A stretch of 64,000 bases of DNA from Datisca glomerata (taxonomy: Eukaryota > Streptophyta > Magnoliopsida > Cucurbitales > Datiscaceae). The DNA is taken from assembly GCA_003255025.1 (NCBI GenBank), contig QANY01005488.1:434001-498000 (forward strand). Direction: 5' to 3'. Shown piece by piece: positions 11,591 to 22,639 of the stretch (position 1 is its first letter; each line of letters opens with the position of its first letter). The notes beneath the pieces were generated by a model, which was not told where the DNA came from, made no database searches, and saw only the letters and a list, made by a program, of their open reading frames with translations. Position numbers and translations under genes: made by a program.

Positions 11591-13430
11591 TGTTGGAATT
11601 ATGTCCATAAAGTAGGGTGTACTAACTATTTATGAGTACTTAGTTATTTCTCCGACATATTGTATTACTGAATTTAATGAATGGATGAAAATTTTCTATT
11701 AATTAAAGTGTGTTTATAATTTACTCAGGTACTAAAACTATTGTCAATGTATGAAGAGTAAATACTGAAGGGTACTCCAGACAAACTCTTCTAAAATAGT
11801 TTAGAATGTTATTCACAGTCTTAAGATCGACTGGGCAATCAGGTCTGATTATGACTGTTAGTTGAACCAAATGATGCCAGTCTCAGGGCATGGGAGTGGT
11901 GACTCTAACGGTTGACCTAGACATATTATGAAATATGTTGAATAGACCAGTAATCAATTAGTTTAGAGTAAAGTCGTTTATCTAGATCTAAATCTAATTG
12001 TTACACCTTAAGGGTATTTTCATAATTACCTTAATCCTAAGGTGAATACGTAACTTGACCTAGCTAGTTACAATCTTTGATACGTCAAAGGAGTGAGTTT
12101 GAATTGTCGGACAACACTTCAGCTGTTGGGATCGTGATTCAACTTTGTTAGAGTTGCGTGATTAACAGATATGAAAATTCGTGGTTAGATTGTAAAATAC
12201 AACAATATCATCTTATGCTTTTTTGATGAGTGTGTGAATAAAATAACCTGGTCAGGTACTTGATAAAATGTATAATTGAATAAGACATGGGGAATTGTCG
12301 AGACAATTCATTATTATGTCTTTTTTATTCACAATCAATAAATGAGTTAATGAAATAATAATAAGAGGGGTAAACTGGTAATTTTAAATGATGCTCTTGT
12401 TATTGATATTCACAGAGGGTAATATGTGGATCGTGAAATAAAAGAGTTTATATCAACAAAAAATGTAGCGCCATGAATCGATAGTTGATTTAGCATCGAA
12501 CCTGTTGTGGATTCGTACGATATCAGGATTAAGTTAAATAGGTTGAGAATTTATAGAGATAAATTCGTCGGCTATTTGAATCATATACATTTATTCATGT
12601 GAGTCCATTCGGTCTCAAGAGTAGCTCATGAGGACAGGAATAGAAAAAACAATATCAGATGGACCAAAATGTATTTTGGAGCCAAGATCTATTTCCTGAA
12701 CTCATATGTGATGAGTGTTGCCACTTAATTAGTTAAGAGCAATTAATTAATTTATTATTTTTTAGTTATTAGATAATTAGTAAATAAGAGAAATTAATTA
12801 ATTGATTGATGGAGATCAATTTAAATGTATCAATTTTAGATTGGTGAATTTGGATATAATATTTACTTTAATGGAGTATATGTGAAAATTACACATATAT
12901 AGATTATGATGATGAATTTCAAAAATTACACATATATGGAGTATATGTGAAAATTTCAAAATTATATATATTTAGGTCATGACATTAGGGTTGTGTGACT
13001 TACGTGTGTTGACACAACTCTAATCACACAGAATAGAAAAAAAATTCTCTCTCCCCCTCCTACTGTTGCCGCGGAAATCATCAGAGGAAGAGAAAATTTT
13101 GATTTTTCTTCTTCACTTGTTTTGAAAGTCCACACTAAGTTCCTAACGACGTCCTTGTGAGATATACTTATGAATCCTGTGAGTGGTCGTCGGTGTGAAG
13201 ACTGATTCGAGTTCTATGAAGAACGAAGAACGCGAGACGAATAATAGAATTCCACCAAATCAGAATTTTTTCGATAAAAGAAATGTATAAAATTGTTTCA
13301 AACTCTTTTGAGTACGTTTAACTTTGTATGCATAATCGGATATATGATTTTAATGTTTAATATGATTAAATCGGTTGATGTAAAATTTTTAATATTTCAC
13401 CCACGAAACGTTCGTGGTTCAATGATTTTT
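11591..13430 (+). mobile_element. 3' LTR of the first copia element
   Basis: The sequence starts TGTTGGAATTATGTCCATAA right after the polypurine tract, as plant copia LTRs do. It runs through AT-rich sequence with no coding frame and ends somewhere near the ACCCACGAAACGTTCGTGG motif at about 13400. A G-plus-CGTTTCGTGG-like sequence is common at copia LTR ends. The exact end is uncertain because no 5' LTR is present for comparison. The stretch at 12700-12980 is especially AT-rich and has a short local duplication of ATTACACATATAT. Confidence 0.55.
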
Positions 13431-14075
13431 TTTAAAAACCTGATCCAACTTCACTTCATTACTCTGTGCATGAAACCTTTGAGGTAGCTTTAATGGAGTT
13501 TTATCTCTTGAGATCTTTTGCCTCTCTTCCTTCAATTACCCTACTTTTTAGCATAGCTTGGGCTCAAGTTCAAATTTGGGCGCCAAAGCATTTGTGTGTG
13601 ATCTCTCCATATCACCTTGATTGACCCATGACATCCTTTCTTTTTCAAGCGAGTTGCCTGCCGGAAGCTTCAACAGTGACACCCTATTTAAGCTTCTCCA
13701 ATGAGGTTGCTTTCTCTAACCGTGATGCGCCGGAGACGACCTACTCATCTAGATAGTTTCGTTTGGTCATAAGCTAATCGACCTTCCTGGATAACTCTTA
13801 ATAAAACCAGGATTCTGAGACTCATGGGCTAAGTTGGGTTCAGGCCCCGAGCTTCAATTTTTCAATTGACCTGGATATTTGTACTACACTCCTTAGCATC
13901 TCAAATTTTGGGCATGCGTGACTTGAGTCTTGAAGTAGTGTTGTACCAAAGAGAAAAAGAGAGTGGAGAGATTAAAAGTCAAAGGCTCGTCCTATATTTA
14001 ATTAGGGCCCATGGATATGATAATCTAGCCCACAGCAAGTGCATAAAAGTGCCCTGTAATATAAGCTCGGACTGC
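13431..14075. other. Intergenic, no recognised gene
   Basis: This is mixed-composition sequence between the copia LTR and the tRNA gene. Open frames such as 13866-14177 run into the tRNA and are not supported. I see no domain, repeat or splice structure that I can name. Confidence 0.3.
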
Positions 14076-14080
14076 AAAAA
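14076..14080 (-). terminator. RNA polymerase III terminator of tRNA-iMet
   Basis: A run of five T on the minus strand lies 27 bases past the 3' end of the tRNA, with no longer T run between. This is a normal Pol III stop. Confidence 0.6.
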
Positions 14081-14106
14081 GATGGCGATGGCAAGCTACT
14101 CTATTA

Positions 14107-14178
14107 TATCAGAGCCAGGTTTCGATCCTGGGACCTGTGGGTTATGGGCCCACCACGCTTCCGCTGCGCCACTCTGAT
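14107..14178 (-). tRNA. Initiator tRNA-Met (CAT)
   Basis: On the minus strand the 72 bases start ATCAGAGTGGCGCAGCGG, have CCCATAACCC around the CAT anticodon (14144-14146), a T arm with GATCGAAACC, and end GGCTCTGATA. The ends pair as the acceptor stem (ATCAGAG with CTCTGAT). The terminal A-T pair and the GGG/CCC pairs in the anticodon stem are the hallmarks of the eukaryotic initiator. There is no intron and the internal A and B boxes look intact, so it should be functional. It points away from the rps2 leader. Confidence 0.95.
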
Positions 14179-14338
14179 TGTTGATTGTTTTAACGCAAAT
14201 AATGTATATAACATGTAATCTTTTATTCCCCACAGCACGACCCTTACTGCCGCTCTTCATAGCCGCTCTCTCACACAGCAGAGTCTCGAAGCCGCGATTT
14301 GCTCAGATTGGACGAGTGGCGACGTTCCTTCCTCACTG
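14179..14338 (+). promoter_or_regulatory. Probable promoter and first leader exon of rps2
   Basis: This holds the space between the 5' end of the tRNA gene and a strong splice donor at 14339 (CACTG then GTATGTC). The last 100 bases or so are GC-richer (CTGCCGCTCTTCATAGCCGC) and contain no ATG, as expected of a plant 5' UTR exon. A TTTTATTCCCCACAG sequence ends at about 14235, so the exon could instead be internal with an acceptor there. The assignment to rps2 rests on position and strand. Confidence 0.4.
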
Positions 14339-14658
14339 GTATGTCTTCTCTCTCCTGCTGACCAAGACTTATTCTCTACCGGACTGCGCCTCTCACTCTC
14401 TCTCTCTCTCTCTCAATTCCTGTTTCGTGACTATTGTGGTGTTGCCCTTATCAATTTCTGCCCATTTACGGCTTCTGCAATTGCAAATTTTGACTATAGC
14501 CCTTATAAATTTTCTGCAAATTTCGTGATGCAAAGTTGTTCCCTGATGTTGGGGAAGAATGTGTTAATGGAGGCCAACTGTTGATTTATGGACTTTCTCT
14601 TCTAATGTTCCATCATCCGCTATTAGTTGATTTAAGCATTTTTTTTTTCTCATTTTAG

Positions 14659-14831
14659 ATTTTGACCTGTCTGATGAACAAAAAAAGCATGCTTTCATCA
14701 TTGAACGTCTTGCTCCAAGATTGGCTGCCCGCAGAATTGAGTTTTGTCCATGCCATATAACTTATGAGTGAGGGTTACTTTTGGAATATATTGTTCTTCT
14801 GCATTCAAGACTCAACAAGTATTATGCTGAG
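14659..14831 (+). pseudogene. BSD-domain protein exon relic
   Basis: A good acceptor (T-rich tract, then CATTTTAG) is followed by a frame reading FDLSDEQKKHAFIIERLAPR and then LAARRIEFCPCH. After that the frame shifts: SEGYFWNI and then VLLHSRLNKYYAE appear in two other registers before a donor-like GAG then GTTTTG. The order matches the BSD-domain proteins of plants, where a similar stretch ends the domain before a splice site. The frameshifts and a stop show this copy is broken. It lies inside the probable rps2 leader intron, on the same strand. Confidence 0.5.
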
Positions 14832-15359
14832 GTTTTGTGACTTTTGAAAAATCTCTCTGAACTATTTTTGGTATTTTGTTTGGCTTAGGGCTCAATCAAG
14901 GTTTATTGAGTTTTTATGAGCTTAACATAATTTTTGCTTAGTGACCATTTTAATAAATTTCTTTTAATGCTTATCTAATTTCAAACATAGTTATGGAGTG
15001 GGACTATCCGAGGTGCAATAAAATTAAATTTCAGTTCATCTTTGCCTTCGTGTGAATTAGTGAGGTGCTACTGTTCTAAAGCCTTAAAGTCTCAGTTATT
15101 GTTTCTTCTATGATGATAGATATCGTGTCCATGTCAATTTCCAACAATTTGTGAGAATTACAGAATTCACACCCTCTCCTACCTTTTTTACATGGTGGTT
15201 AGGGTGGACTCTGAATTTTGCCATTCTTAGATGAATTACAGTTTGTTGAAGTGACTTGTTTTGGGTAAGATAGATAGTTACTTACCAATAATAGATTGTT
15301 GCTGGAGTTAGGAGCTTAAAAATATGTGTCTATATGCATATATATTAGAATAATATAGA

Positions 15360-15450
15360 ATACACTGTAAACTGAAACAGGAGGAGCGGAACCAGTGACC
15401 CCACTGAAGCCGAGTCCTGGCTCCGCCCCTGTTCGGCACCCTGGTTAGTG
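15360..15450 (-). repeat. Dispersed-repeat fragment with GGGGCGGAGCCAGG
   Basis: On the minus strand this reads AACAGGGGCGGAGCCAGGAC followed by a GC-rich stretch ending near the GAAACAGGAGG complement. The motif GGGGCGGAGCCAGG is common in dispersed repeats of eudicot genomes. No coding meaning is visible. It lies inside the probable leader intron of rps2. Confidence 0.35.
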
Positions 15451-15850
15451 AAAAGTTTTGTATGGACAATATGTGCAGGTATCGATCTTGCTTCTCTTTG
15501 AATTTGATGAGATTGTTGTTGATCGACACGGAGAGGATGCTTGAATACATTAAGAAATTTTTTGCATTTTTTTACCATGTAATGTTTAATTGTAATCTAG
15601 ATAATCAATGGAAGTATTGTCTTTCCACCAAAGAGTTTCTTTGAACTATTAATTGGCATCTATTTTTGCAATTATGTTTAATAAAAAGTAAAGCATACGA
15701 AAGCATATTATAAGACTGAATCATATAATTTATGTCATTTTGGCTCACTGAGTACATAAATGATTCATTGTGTTTCACTTGTTGTACGACTTACTGAAAA
15801 CTTTAACAGTGTCATTTGGGCTTGTAGCTTGATTTCTTCACAGAAACAAA

Positions 15851-15909
15851 ATGATGAAGCCATGAAGCACAAAGCAGTGGACCAGACCACCCCATACGCT
15901 TGCCTGTGA
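15851..15909 (+). promoter_or_regulatory. Two overlapping upstream ORFs before rps2
   Basis: The putative leader exon starts after a TTCTTCACAG acceptor (intron end 15843). It carries ATGATGAAGCCATGA (15851-15865, four codons) and an overlapping 15-codon frame from ATG 15862 to TGA 15907-15909. Both lie 5' of the rps2 ATG at 15963. If the leader is transcribed as drawn they would reduce or gate translation; this is inference. Confidence 0.4.
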
Positions 15910-15962
15910 GTGAGTTATTTAGTAGATACTGCGCTGACGAACACAAGACGAAGGGTGGAAGA

Positions 15963-16819
15963 ATGACGCTTCATTCCATCGTGATCCAGAAGCTACTGAG
16001 CACTAATGCTCACTTGGGTCGGCGAGTTGCAGCTCACCATTTTAAGGTCTATACCTATGGCTTCCGCAACCGTATGGCCATCATTGACTCTGATAAAACG
16101 CTAATCTGCATGCGTAATGCCTGCAACTTTATTGGATCCCTGGTCCGCCAGAAGGGAAGGTTCATGTTTGTCAATACTAATTCTCTCTTTGATGAGATTG
16201 TCGAGCAGATGACCAAGAAGATTGGGTGTTACAGTCCTAGTGCCAGTATTCTTTGGAGGATGGGAGGGTTTCTTACTAACAGTGGAAGCCCTAAGAAGTT
16301 TAGGTCCCGGCATAAGAGGCTCTGCTTCGGGCCCACTCAACCTCCTGATTGTTTGGTGGTATTGGATACGGAGAGGAAGTCATCGGTTATTCTCGAGGCT
16401 GAGCGCTTGCAGATTCCAATTGTGGCACTAGTGGACTCTAGCATGCCTTTGGAGTTCTATAAGAGGATTGCTTATCCTGTTCCAGCTAATGACTCTGTTC
16501 AGTTTGTTTATTTATTCTGTAACTTGATCACGAAGACTTTCCTTTCGGAGAGGAAACACTTTGCTGCCAATGCTGTTACTGCCAAAGACGACACTCCTCT
16601 TAAGGCCAAAATTAGGTACTGAATTTGTTTCGATTTTTCAATCGGGATCTAAATTTGAAATTTTGTTTGTTCATATTATTCTACATTGCTAGGGAGGTAG
16701 TGGAACAGCTCGAGGAGACAACGATCAAAGCTGACCTTTCAAATGATGAAGTGCTTCAAGTTCCCTCTGAGAGTTTAACGCATGTACCTGATGGTAATGC
16801 CCCATTTAAAGTTCACTAG
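15963..16819 (+). CDS. RPS2: Mitochondrial small-subunit ribosomal protein uS2 (nuclear-encoded RPS2)
   Basis: Two exons, 15963-16615 and 16693-16819, encode 259 residues. The start MTLHSIVIQKLL matches nuclear RPS2 of other eudicots as I remember it. Further uS2 motifs are NAHLGRR near residue 15, FVNTNSLFDEIVE near 70, and LTNSGSPKKFRSRHKRLCFG followed by PPDCLVVLD in the middle. VPANDSVQFVYLFCNLITK lies near 195. The 77-base intron 16616-16692 has GT and AG ends and joins IR to EVVEQLEE in frame; without it the protein would stop at 16622. The protein is a component of the mitochondrial small subunit. The gene was transferred from the mitochondrial genome in flowering plants, and the C-terminal 40 residues are an extension beyond the uS2 fold. 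No presequence is evident ahead of the ATG, as in known nuclear copies. Confidence 0.85.
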
Positions 16820-17963
16820 ATGCTACATAACTTAGCATGATTGTTTCTACTTACTTTCTTTTGATTTCTCCCCATCATTCGTGTTCGTTTGATTACGATG
16901 CGAACATGGTAGTAAACTAGAGAGCTTTTGGCTAAGCTTGTTGTTTTTGAAGTTCAATGGATCATTGGGCACTACACAACAATGACCCCAAGTATGCACA
17001 TTTTCAGCTTGCATTATAAGTAGTTACTTCTGTCCACTAGAATATAATTTCAGTTACGTCCATCGATTGTGATTTTGTCTGGGATGTAATAATATGTTAA
17101 TGTTCTCCTTATTTGGGTGGTTATTTGATTTCGATTTATATGATTCTGGCAGTTATTTATTCAAGTCTGAATGTGTGTTCCTTATTGCACGCTTGCTATG
17201 TGCATTCTGAACTTTAGAGCCTGTGAATTTTAACGTGAGATGGAAAATTATTGTGGTGGTTTCTCTATGAATTGGAGATCTTTTGTTCGTTTTAAACATA
17301 CTGCTACATGAACGTTTAGGTAGTAAACTTCTTTGAAGTAGACTTTCTGTACTGACTTCTTTTCTAATATCATACATCGGAGTAATACTATTGAGACTGG
17401 TAGGCTCCATTTCTTCCAACTTTCTTCTGCATTATCTATACTCAATCAACTTGGCAAAATCTTGATTAGGAGCTACTCTCAGACGTTATATACTTGTACA
17501 TTTATATCGTTATGTGAATATATGATCTTCTGAAGCTTTGAGATGTCCAAATTGCTTATATTTGAAACTGGTTCGAAACTCACCAGTGTTCCAATTCTCT
17601 CGGGGCACTGAGGCTTTACCCGGTCGCACCTCAGGGCCGGTGGGAGCAGGCTTAGCCTGGAGGCTCTGCCCGGGCCTGGGCCCTAGTCGGAGCTTGGGCC
17701 CTGGATACCCACGTTAACTAAAAAATATGTTGGGGTGGGGAAAACTTTCTGGGACTCTTAAGAGTTGTGATTCTTTCGGTACTTTTTTTGACATCTAGAT
17801 AACTAATCTAACTCACACTCCATCTCATCAATTTCTAAACTCTGTTTCTTCCTCTGTTAAATTTTAGAAATCTTTTTCTCCCTCCAACTTCTTTCTACAC
17901 CAAAACAGAGAAACATCAAAACTTTCAAGTTGCCTGGAGTTCTTCACCCTCAAATAGGAAAAG
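16820..17963. other. rps2 3' flank with a short GC-rich island
   Basis: Downstream of the rps2 stop the sequence is AT-rich and noncoding, and it probably includes the 3' UTR. Between about 17596 and 17705 it turns abruptly GC-rich (for example GGCTCTGCCCGGGCCTGGGC). This island shows no tRNA or rRNA structure and is probably a repeat fragment. Confidence 0.35.
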
Positions 17964-18197
17964 TGGGCTGTAATATAACCATAACAATCCCATTATTGAT
18001 AGTGGTAGCTGATTGCGATTTTTGCTGATGCTGCTTTTTTCCCTTCTTATTTTGCCTTGTATTCAGAGTGGAACACAATATAATGGGCTGTAATATAACC
18101 ATAACAATCCCATTATTGATAGTGGTAGCTGACTGCGATTTTTGCTGCTGCTTTTATTTTCACTTCCTATTTTACGTTGTATTCAGAGTGGAACAGT
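17964..18197. repeat. Two-copy tandem duplication, period about 120 bp
   Basis: GGGCTGTAATATAACCATAA begins at 17965 and again at 18085. Both copies continue through a shared block that ends in TTGTATTCAGAGTGGAACA. A few substitutions and a short deletion of GCTGAT/GCTG type separate them. It is a local duplication in noncoding sequence. Confidence 0.9.
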
Positions 18198-21100
18198 TTG
18201 TGAAGGATTTGTGATATAAACCATTTCAACTTTAATAATATCCTCTTTAAACTTTGTTTTTCTTTCAGGAACCTTGCCTGCTATATGACACATTCAGATA
18301 TGCAAGGAAATCGCTGCTGGCTTTACGATACAAGGTTTACTGTTTTAGCCAATTGATGTGTGTAGACTTTTTATTTTTTATTTCCAATTTTATGGATTTT
18401 GAATTTATTTTCCCAAATGATGGTCATAATTGTACTAATATAAATGCTTATCATTTCAGCATAAGGGGTGTTCAATAAATTGGTTTTCGTTCCCGATGAT
18501 ATGCAATTATTGGCTTAAAACTCCTATTTGGATGCTAAATTTTGAACCCATGATGAGCTTCCAGGAGCAAAATCATCTCACTTTTTCTTGGATTTCATGA
18601 AGTCCGAGACAGCCATATCCATGATGAGTAGCATTATTAACATTTGATTTAATTACTGTAAATATAAGGTCGTGGTTGTCGAACCATATTTTCCCTCTCC
18701 TATCTCTGCCGTTTTTCTCCCTTTTCTCCTCCAAACGATCCTCTTTAATGCCAGACGTTAATAAAGAGAACTCCTTTCCCACGAAGGCTGGTACTGTAAG
18801 GGGCCATTGTTGAATTCGATGTTTGCTCCTTTTCTCGGAGGATTTGCAAAGAGGATTTCTACATGGATAAAATTGTCTAGGACGATTTGGACAAATGATA
18901 AAGCTGGACAATCAATGTTGACAAAAAATCGTCAGTTTGGAATGAAATCGTCTGAAATCGTCTTTAAAGAGAATTTTAGAAGCTTATGAAGTTGTCTTCG
19001 TGGACTGAAATCATCAGTTTGAAATGAAATCACCTTTCGAAAATAGGATTTTAGTGTTAATTTCGCTCTAATACACTTTTCATACTTCACCCAATTCAAA
19101 CCTGCATGATCATATTATCAACCTACAGAATATTTTATAAATTGTCTTATATTCCAAATATATAAATAATACAAATCATAAAATATAAAGAGAATTATGA
19201 TTAAAAAGGCCTTACAAATCAAAATATAATTAAAAATATCATTACAAATATATCAAACACTAAAAAAGAACATTAATAATAATGTTTGTCGCACAATACT
19301 AAGACTAAAAAGTATTAAAGAAGTCAATCATGTTCCACACGCTGATCGTCTTCTAATTTTGTAAGACGTCTTACATATGTTTGTAAGTATATTATTTGTG
19401 ACGGACCTTCTTCATTAGCACGTTCTTCGTTAGCACTTCATCATTTACATCTTCGTTATCCACAAAAGGCGTGTATTCCACAATAGGCGTGTCTTCCAAG
19501 TTTTGGGCACGCCTCATACCTTCTCTTTCGGGAGCTACACCTCATCCTCTACGTCGTTGAGGTTGATGATATGGTTTAAAAATGTAATCAACTTGAGGCA
19601 CCGACTCATCTCCAAATATATAAAAGACTAGCGGCGTATATGGCTCTTGTTGAGATATGTATGGTTCATGTTGAGGCATGGTTCTTGTTAACTTCTCTAA
19701 GATGAAATATGCATTGAATGTCTTAAACAATGAGGCATGATAAGCCTCATTCACTTATTTTATTGCATGCAGTATTGTCTCACAAACATTACCTATTTGA
19801 GACATTATCTAAGATGGCTCAACATCGCCTAATGTCAAGTTGTTGATGTTGTCCGAGCTGTCCATCTACATGGATAAAAAAGTACAATATTTTTAAAAAA
19901 AAATCTTAAACCCATTAGTTGTATAAATTATTGAAGAAATAACAATAAGTTGTATGGGCTTCCTCTTGAGTTATATATCCCGTCCCGTCCCACATAATTT
20001 TTGGCCTCAACACGGAATGGAAAAAAATCTCGAAAGGTGTTCTTTCTCGTCCTGTGCACACCCCTAACAATATGCTCTGCACTCAGCCAATCTCTGAATG
20101 TATGCATGATATTATATGCCCCCAATGTAATTCATGATTTCCCTTCAAGTCAATGTCATGCAACCATTTTTTAGTATCGCGTAGCTCTGACACAAGTTGA
20201 ATCAAACCAAGTTATCTTAAAACACAATCGAGCCAATGTCATTGATGTCATTCGACTATACGAAAGCAAATGATGTGAGAGACAATTTGCCATATGTCTT
20301 CATGTATAATGCAGTATTTAGGAAGTGCTTAGATGATATCGTTGTAAGTTACCATACAATGTATCAAAAGAATATTATAAATAATTTGACAAATTTGAGA
20401 ATTACATACACATAATATATTAGAGTTTCACATGATCTAGAGTTTGTTTGTCTAACGCAAATCTATACACTTCAAGAATATGGGTAGAAATCTATGTGAC
20501 ACTAAAAACAACTTTTCATCTACGAGACAAAATGCACAATTACATACATATAAATGATAATTTATGAATTAAACACTCTATTGAGTTAATATACTGTATA
20601 CCCAATGGAAGAGGTGGCAACGGAAGTCCATCTTCTCCAACATTATCGTGTCTCGCCCATTGTAACCTCACTGGTGCCAAATGAGGAATACGTCCCTTGC
20701 CCATAATTGTAGTAATACTAATTGGTGAACAATATTAGAACCATCTTTGTGGCTTGTTCTGCCCATTTCTCTATACAATCATGCTAGTCTCACTGAAGTC
20801 TTCTAATAGGGGCAAGAACATCAAGTATACCTTAGTGTTTGACTTATCACAAAAAGAATACATCTGATAAGTTTCATAATATGAGCATAGGAATAACGCT
20901 ACGCTTAAAGCTCATCGTCATCATCATCGCCTAATGGGAGAATTTACAGTCAAACATTACATTTAACCACTTTCATAATATTATTTATGTATGTCAAACA
21001 TAATAATCATAATTTTTCAGACATTTTACTTTTCTAAAATCTTATTCTAACAATTTTATTTTAAAAATCATATACCATTAATCTTATATCAAGCCACCCA

Positions 21101-21676
21101 ATCTATTTTGTATGTATCTTTATGGGCGAGAAAAACAATGGTGAAAAAATAGGAGTAAATTAGTCCATTTAAAAGCAAAGAGGTGTGATTTGCATTATAG
21201 TCAAAGTATTGGGGTACGGATTGTATTTTAACCTTTTTTATGTTAGATGGTTAGGCTATGACTTGTCCTGTGAAGATATTGCTTTTTTTTTTAATATTGT
21301 TAGTTCGCCTTTGGAGTTACGATCGATGCTATAATTTTACAATATAATACCATCTCAAACAAATTATCCAATTTTAGGATTTCATTTTCATTGATGATCT
21401 GCTAGAATGATGATATTTTTATTTTTGCCGAGAAGAAAGAAGAAAAGAAACTTGTCCTCTTTGTTTCATTTTACTGTGTCCATAGTTTACTTTTACTTCT
21501 CAAATTTGATTTAACCAATAACCACAAACTATATGGTTTTAGTATACTCCTTGTTGTGAAATTTGGTTCCTACCGCTGACAAAACTTACTAGACCTTCTG
21601 AGTAGAGAACTATTAATCTTCTCATTAGATTATCTACTGTTCACAAATGGACAAGAGAGAAGTCAAATCAGCAAGA
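18198..21676. other. Intergenic with unrecognised decayed frames
   Basis: Mostly AT-rich. On the minus strand, short frames at 19542-19754 and 19928-20125, linked by more stop-broken sequence up to about 20350, may be one decayed protein (for example GAYNIMHTFRDWLSAEHIV and YGMPQHEP-like segments). I recognise no domain. Around 18830-19040 the sequence repeats variants of AAATCGTC. There is no supported gene. Confidence 0.3.
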
Positions 21677-21677
21677 T

Positions 21678-21700
21678 ATATATATATATATATATATATA
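21678..21700. repeat. (TA)n microsatellite
   Basis: A run of about 11 TA units immediately precedes the first base of the LTR-like repeat at 21701. The retrotransposon may have inserted next to the microsatellite, or the tract may have expanded at the junction. Confidence 0.9.
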
Positions 21701-22500
21701 TGATGAGTCATGTCGTTAAGAGTAACGCATCAAAAGGAGCTTCTAAAGATAAGTTCATGTGCCACTTACGTGAAATAACATTTATCGGTGCATGATAATG
21801 ACAAAATAACGCCCGTAAAAGACGCTCTTATAGGTGGCAATCCCATTATATGAAATTAGGTATTAAATGTTGTACTTCCTCTTCGAGTTTAGTGACAAAG
21901 ATTCGAAAGTCTTTTCTTACCTAGGAACAATCTTGGGGTTGTGGTCTATGAGGATTGGGACAAGGTTCGCTACATTGAGATGGAAAGATCTCCTTGAAGG
22001 ATGTAGCCACCTTACGAGTCTTGAAAGTGCTTCTTTGATGCCACCCCAGGAGAACCCCGTGTGCGGCTCCCCATGTCACTCCGGAGGGATCCTCTGAGGT
22101 GGCTCCTCATGCCACCCCGGGGGGAACCCCAAGAGTGGCTCTCAATCCCGCCATGTGGGGAACCCCGGCGCGGCTCCCCATGCCACCTCGAGGGAACCTC
22201 GGGGGAAGATCTCCTTGAATGATGTAACCACCTTACAAGTCTTGGAAGTGCCTCTTTGATGCCACCGAGAGAACCCCAAGCGCGGCTCCTTATGCAACCT
22301 CGGGGGGAACCTCGAGGGTGGCTCTCCATGTCGCCACTGGGGGAACCCTGGGCGCAGCTCCCCATGCCACCACAGGGGAACCCCAGGTGCGGCTTCCCAT
22401 GCTACCAAGGGGGAACCCCGGGGGTGGCTCCCCATGCGACCTAAGGGGAACCCCGAGGGTGGCTCCCCATGTCATCAAGGGGGAACCCTAGGCGCAATTT
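21701..22500 (+). mobile_element. 5' LTR-like repeat of a gypsy element
   Basis: From TGATGAGTCATGTCGTTAAG at 21701 to about 22034 the sequence matches, with scattered changes, 25957-26303 in the same orientation. Both copies share the block GGTGGCAATCCCATTATATG and the block GATCTCCTTGAAGGATGTAG. The pair brackets a gag-like region, as LTRs would. In this copy the end is expanded by a GC-rich array, and a segment of the LTR (GATCTCCTTGAATGATGTAA) is repeated at 22207. Confidence 0.55.
22035..22500. repeat. GC-rich imperfect tandem array
   Basis: About a dozen units of roughly 36 bases are built on GGCTCCCCATGCCACC followed by GGGGGAACCCC and GAG or GCG. They read through in all frames, giving Gly/Ser/Pro-rich pseudo-proteins that are not genes. 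The array is a sharp GC peak in an AT-rich region and interrupts the LTR-like repeat. Confidence 0.85.
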
Positions 22501-22639
22501 CCTATGTTATATCGTTTTAATGATGTCGTAAATTTTAGGCATGGTGTCATATTTTTAGTATGTGACCACGTTTTAAGCGTAACTCTTATTAGTGTCAGTT
22601 TTCGCCTGAACACGCGTTTGGCATGCGGCCGTAAACTAC

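Noticed and set aside
13866..14177. 103-codon plus-strand frame ending at the tRNA
   Set aside because: It runs through the antisense of the initiator tRNA gene and shows no domain.
15308..15578. Minus-strand frames with RVPNRGGARTRLQWGHWF
   Set aside because: They cover a dispersed repeat with GGGGCGGAGCCAGG and are not a gene.
18269..18333. Exon-like segment with acceptor TTTCTTTCAG and donor ACAAG-GTTTAC downstream of rps2
   Set aside because: The splice sites look good but the 65 bases have no coding match and I cannot link them to rps2 with confidence.
22012..22478. Gly/Ser/Arg/Pro-rich frames in several registers, resembling proline-rich or collagen-like proteins
   Set aside because: They come from the GC-rich 36-base array and are open in many frames because the repeat lacks stop triplets. 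There is no start context or conservation signal.
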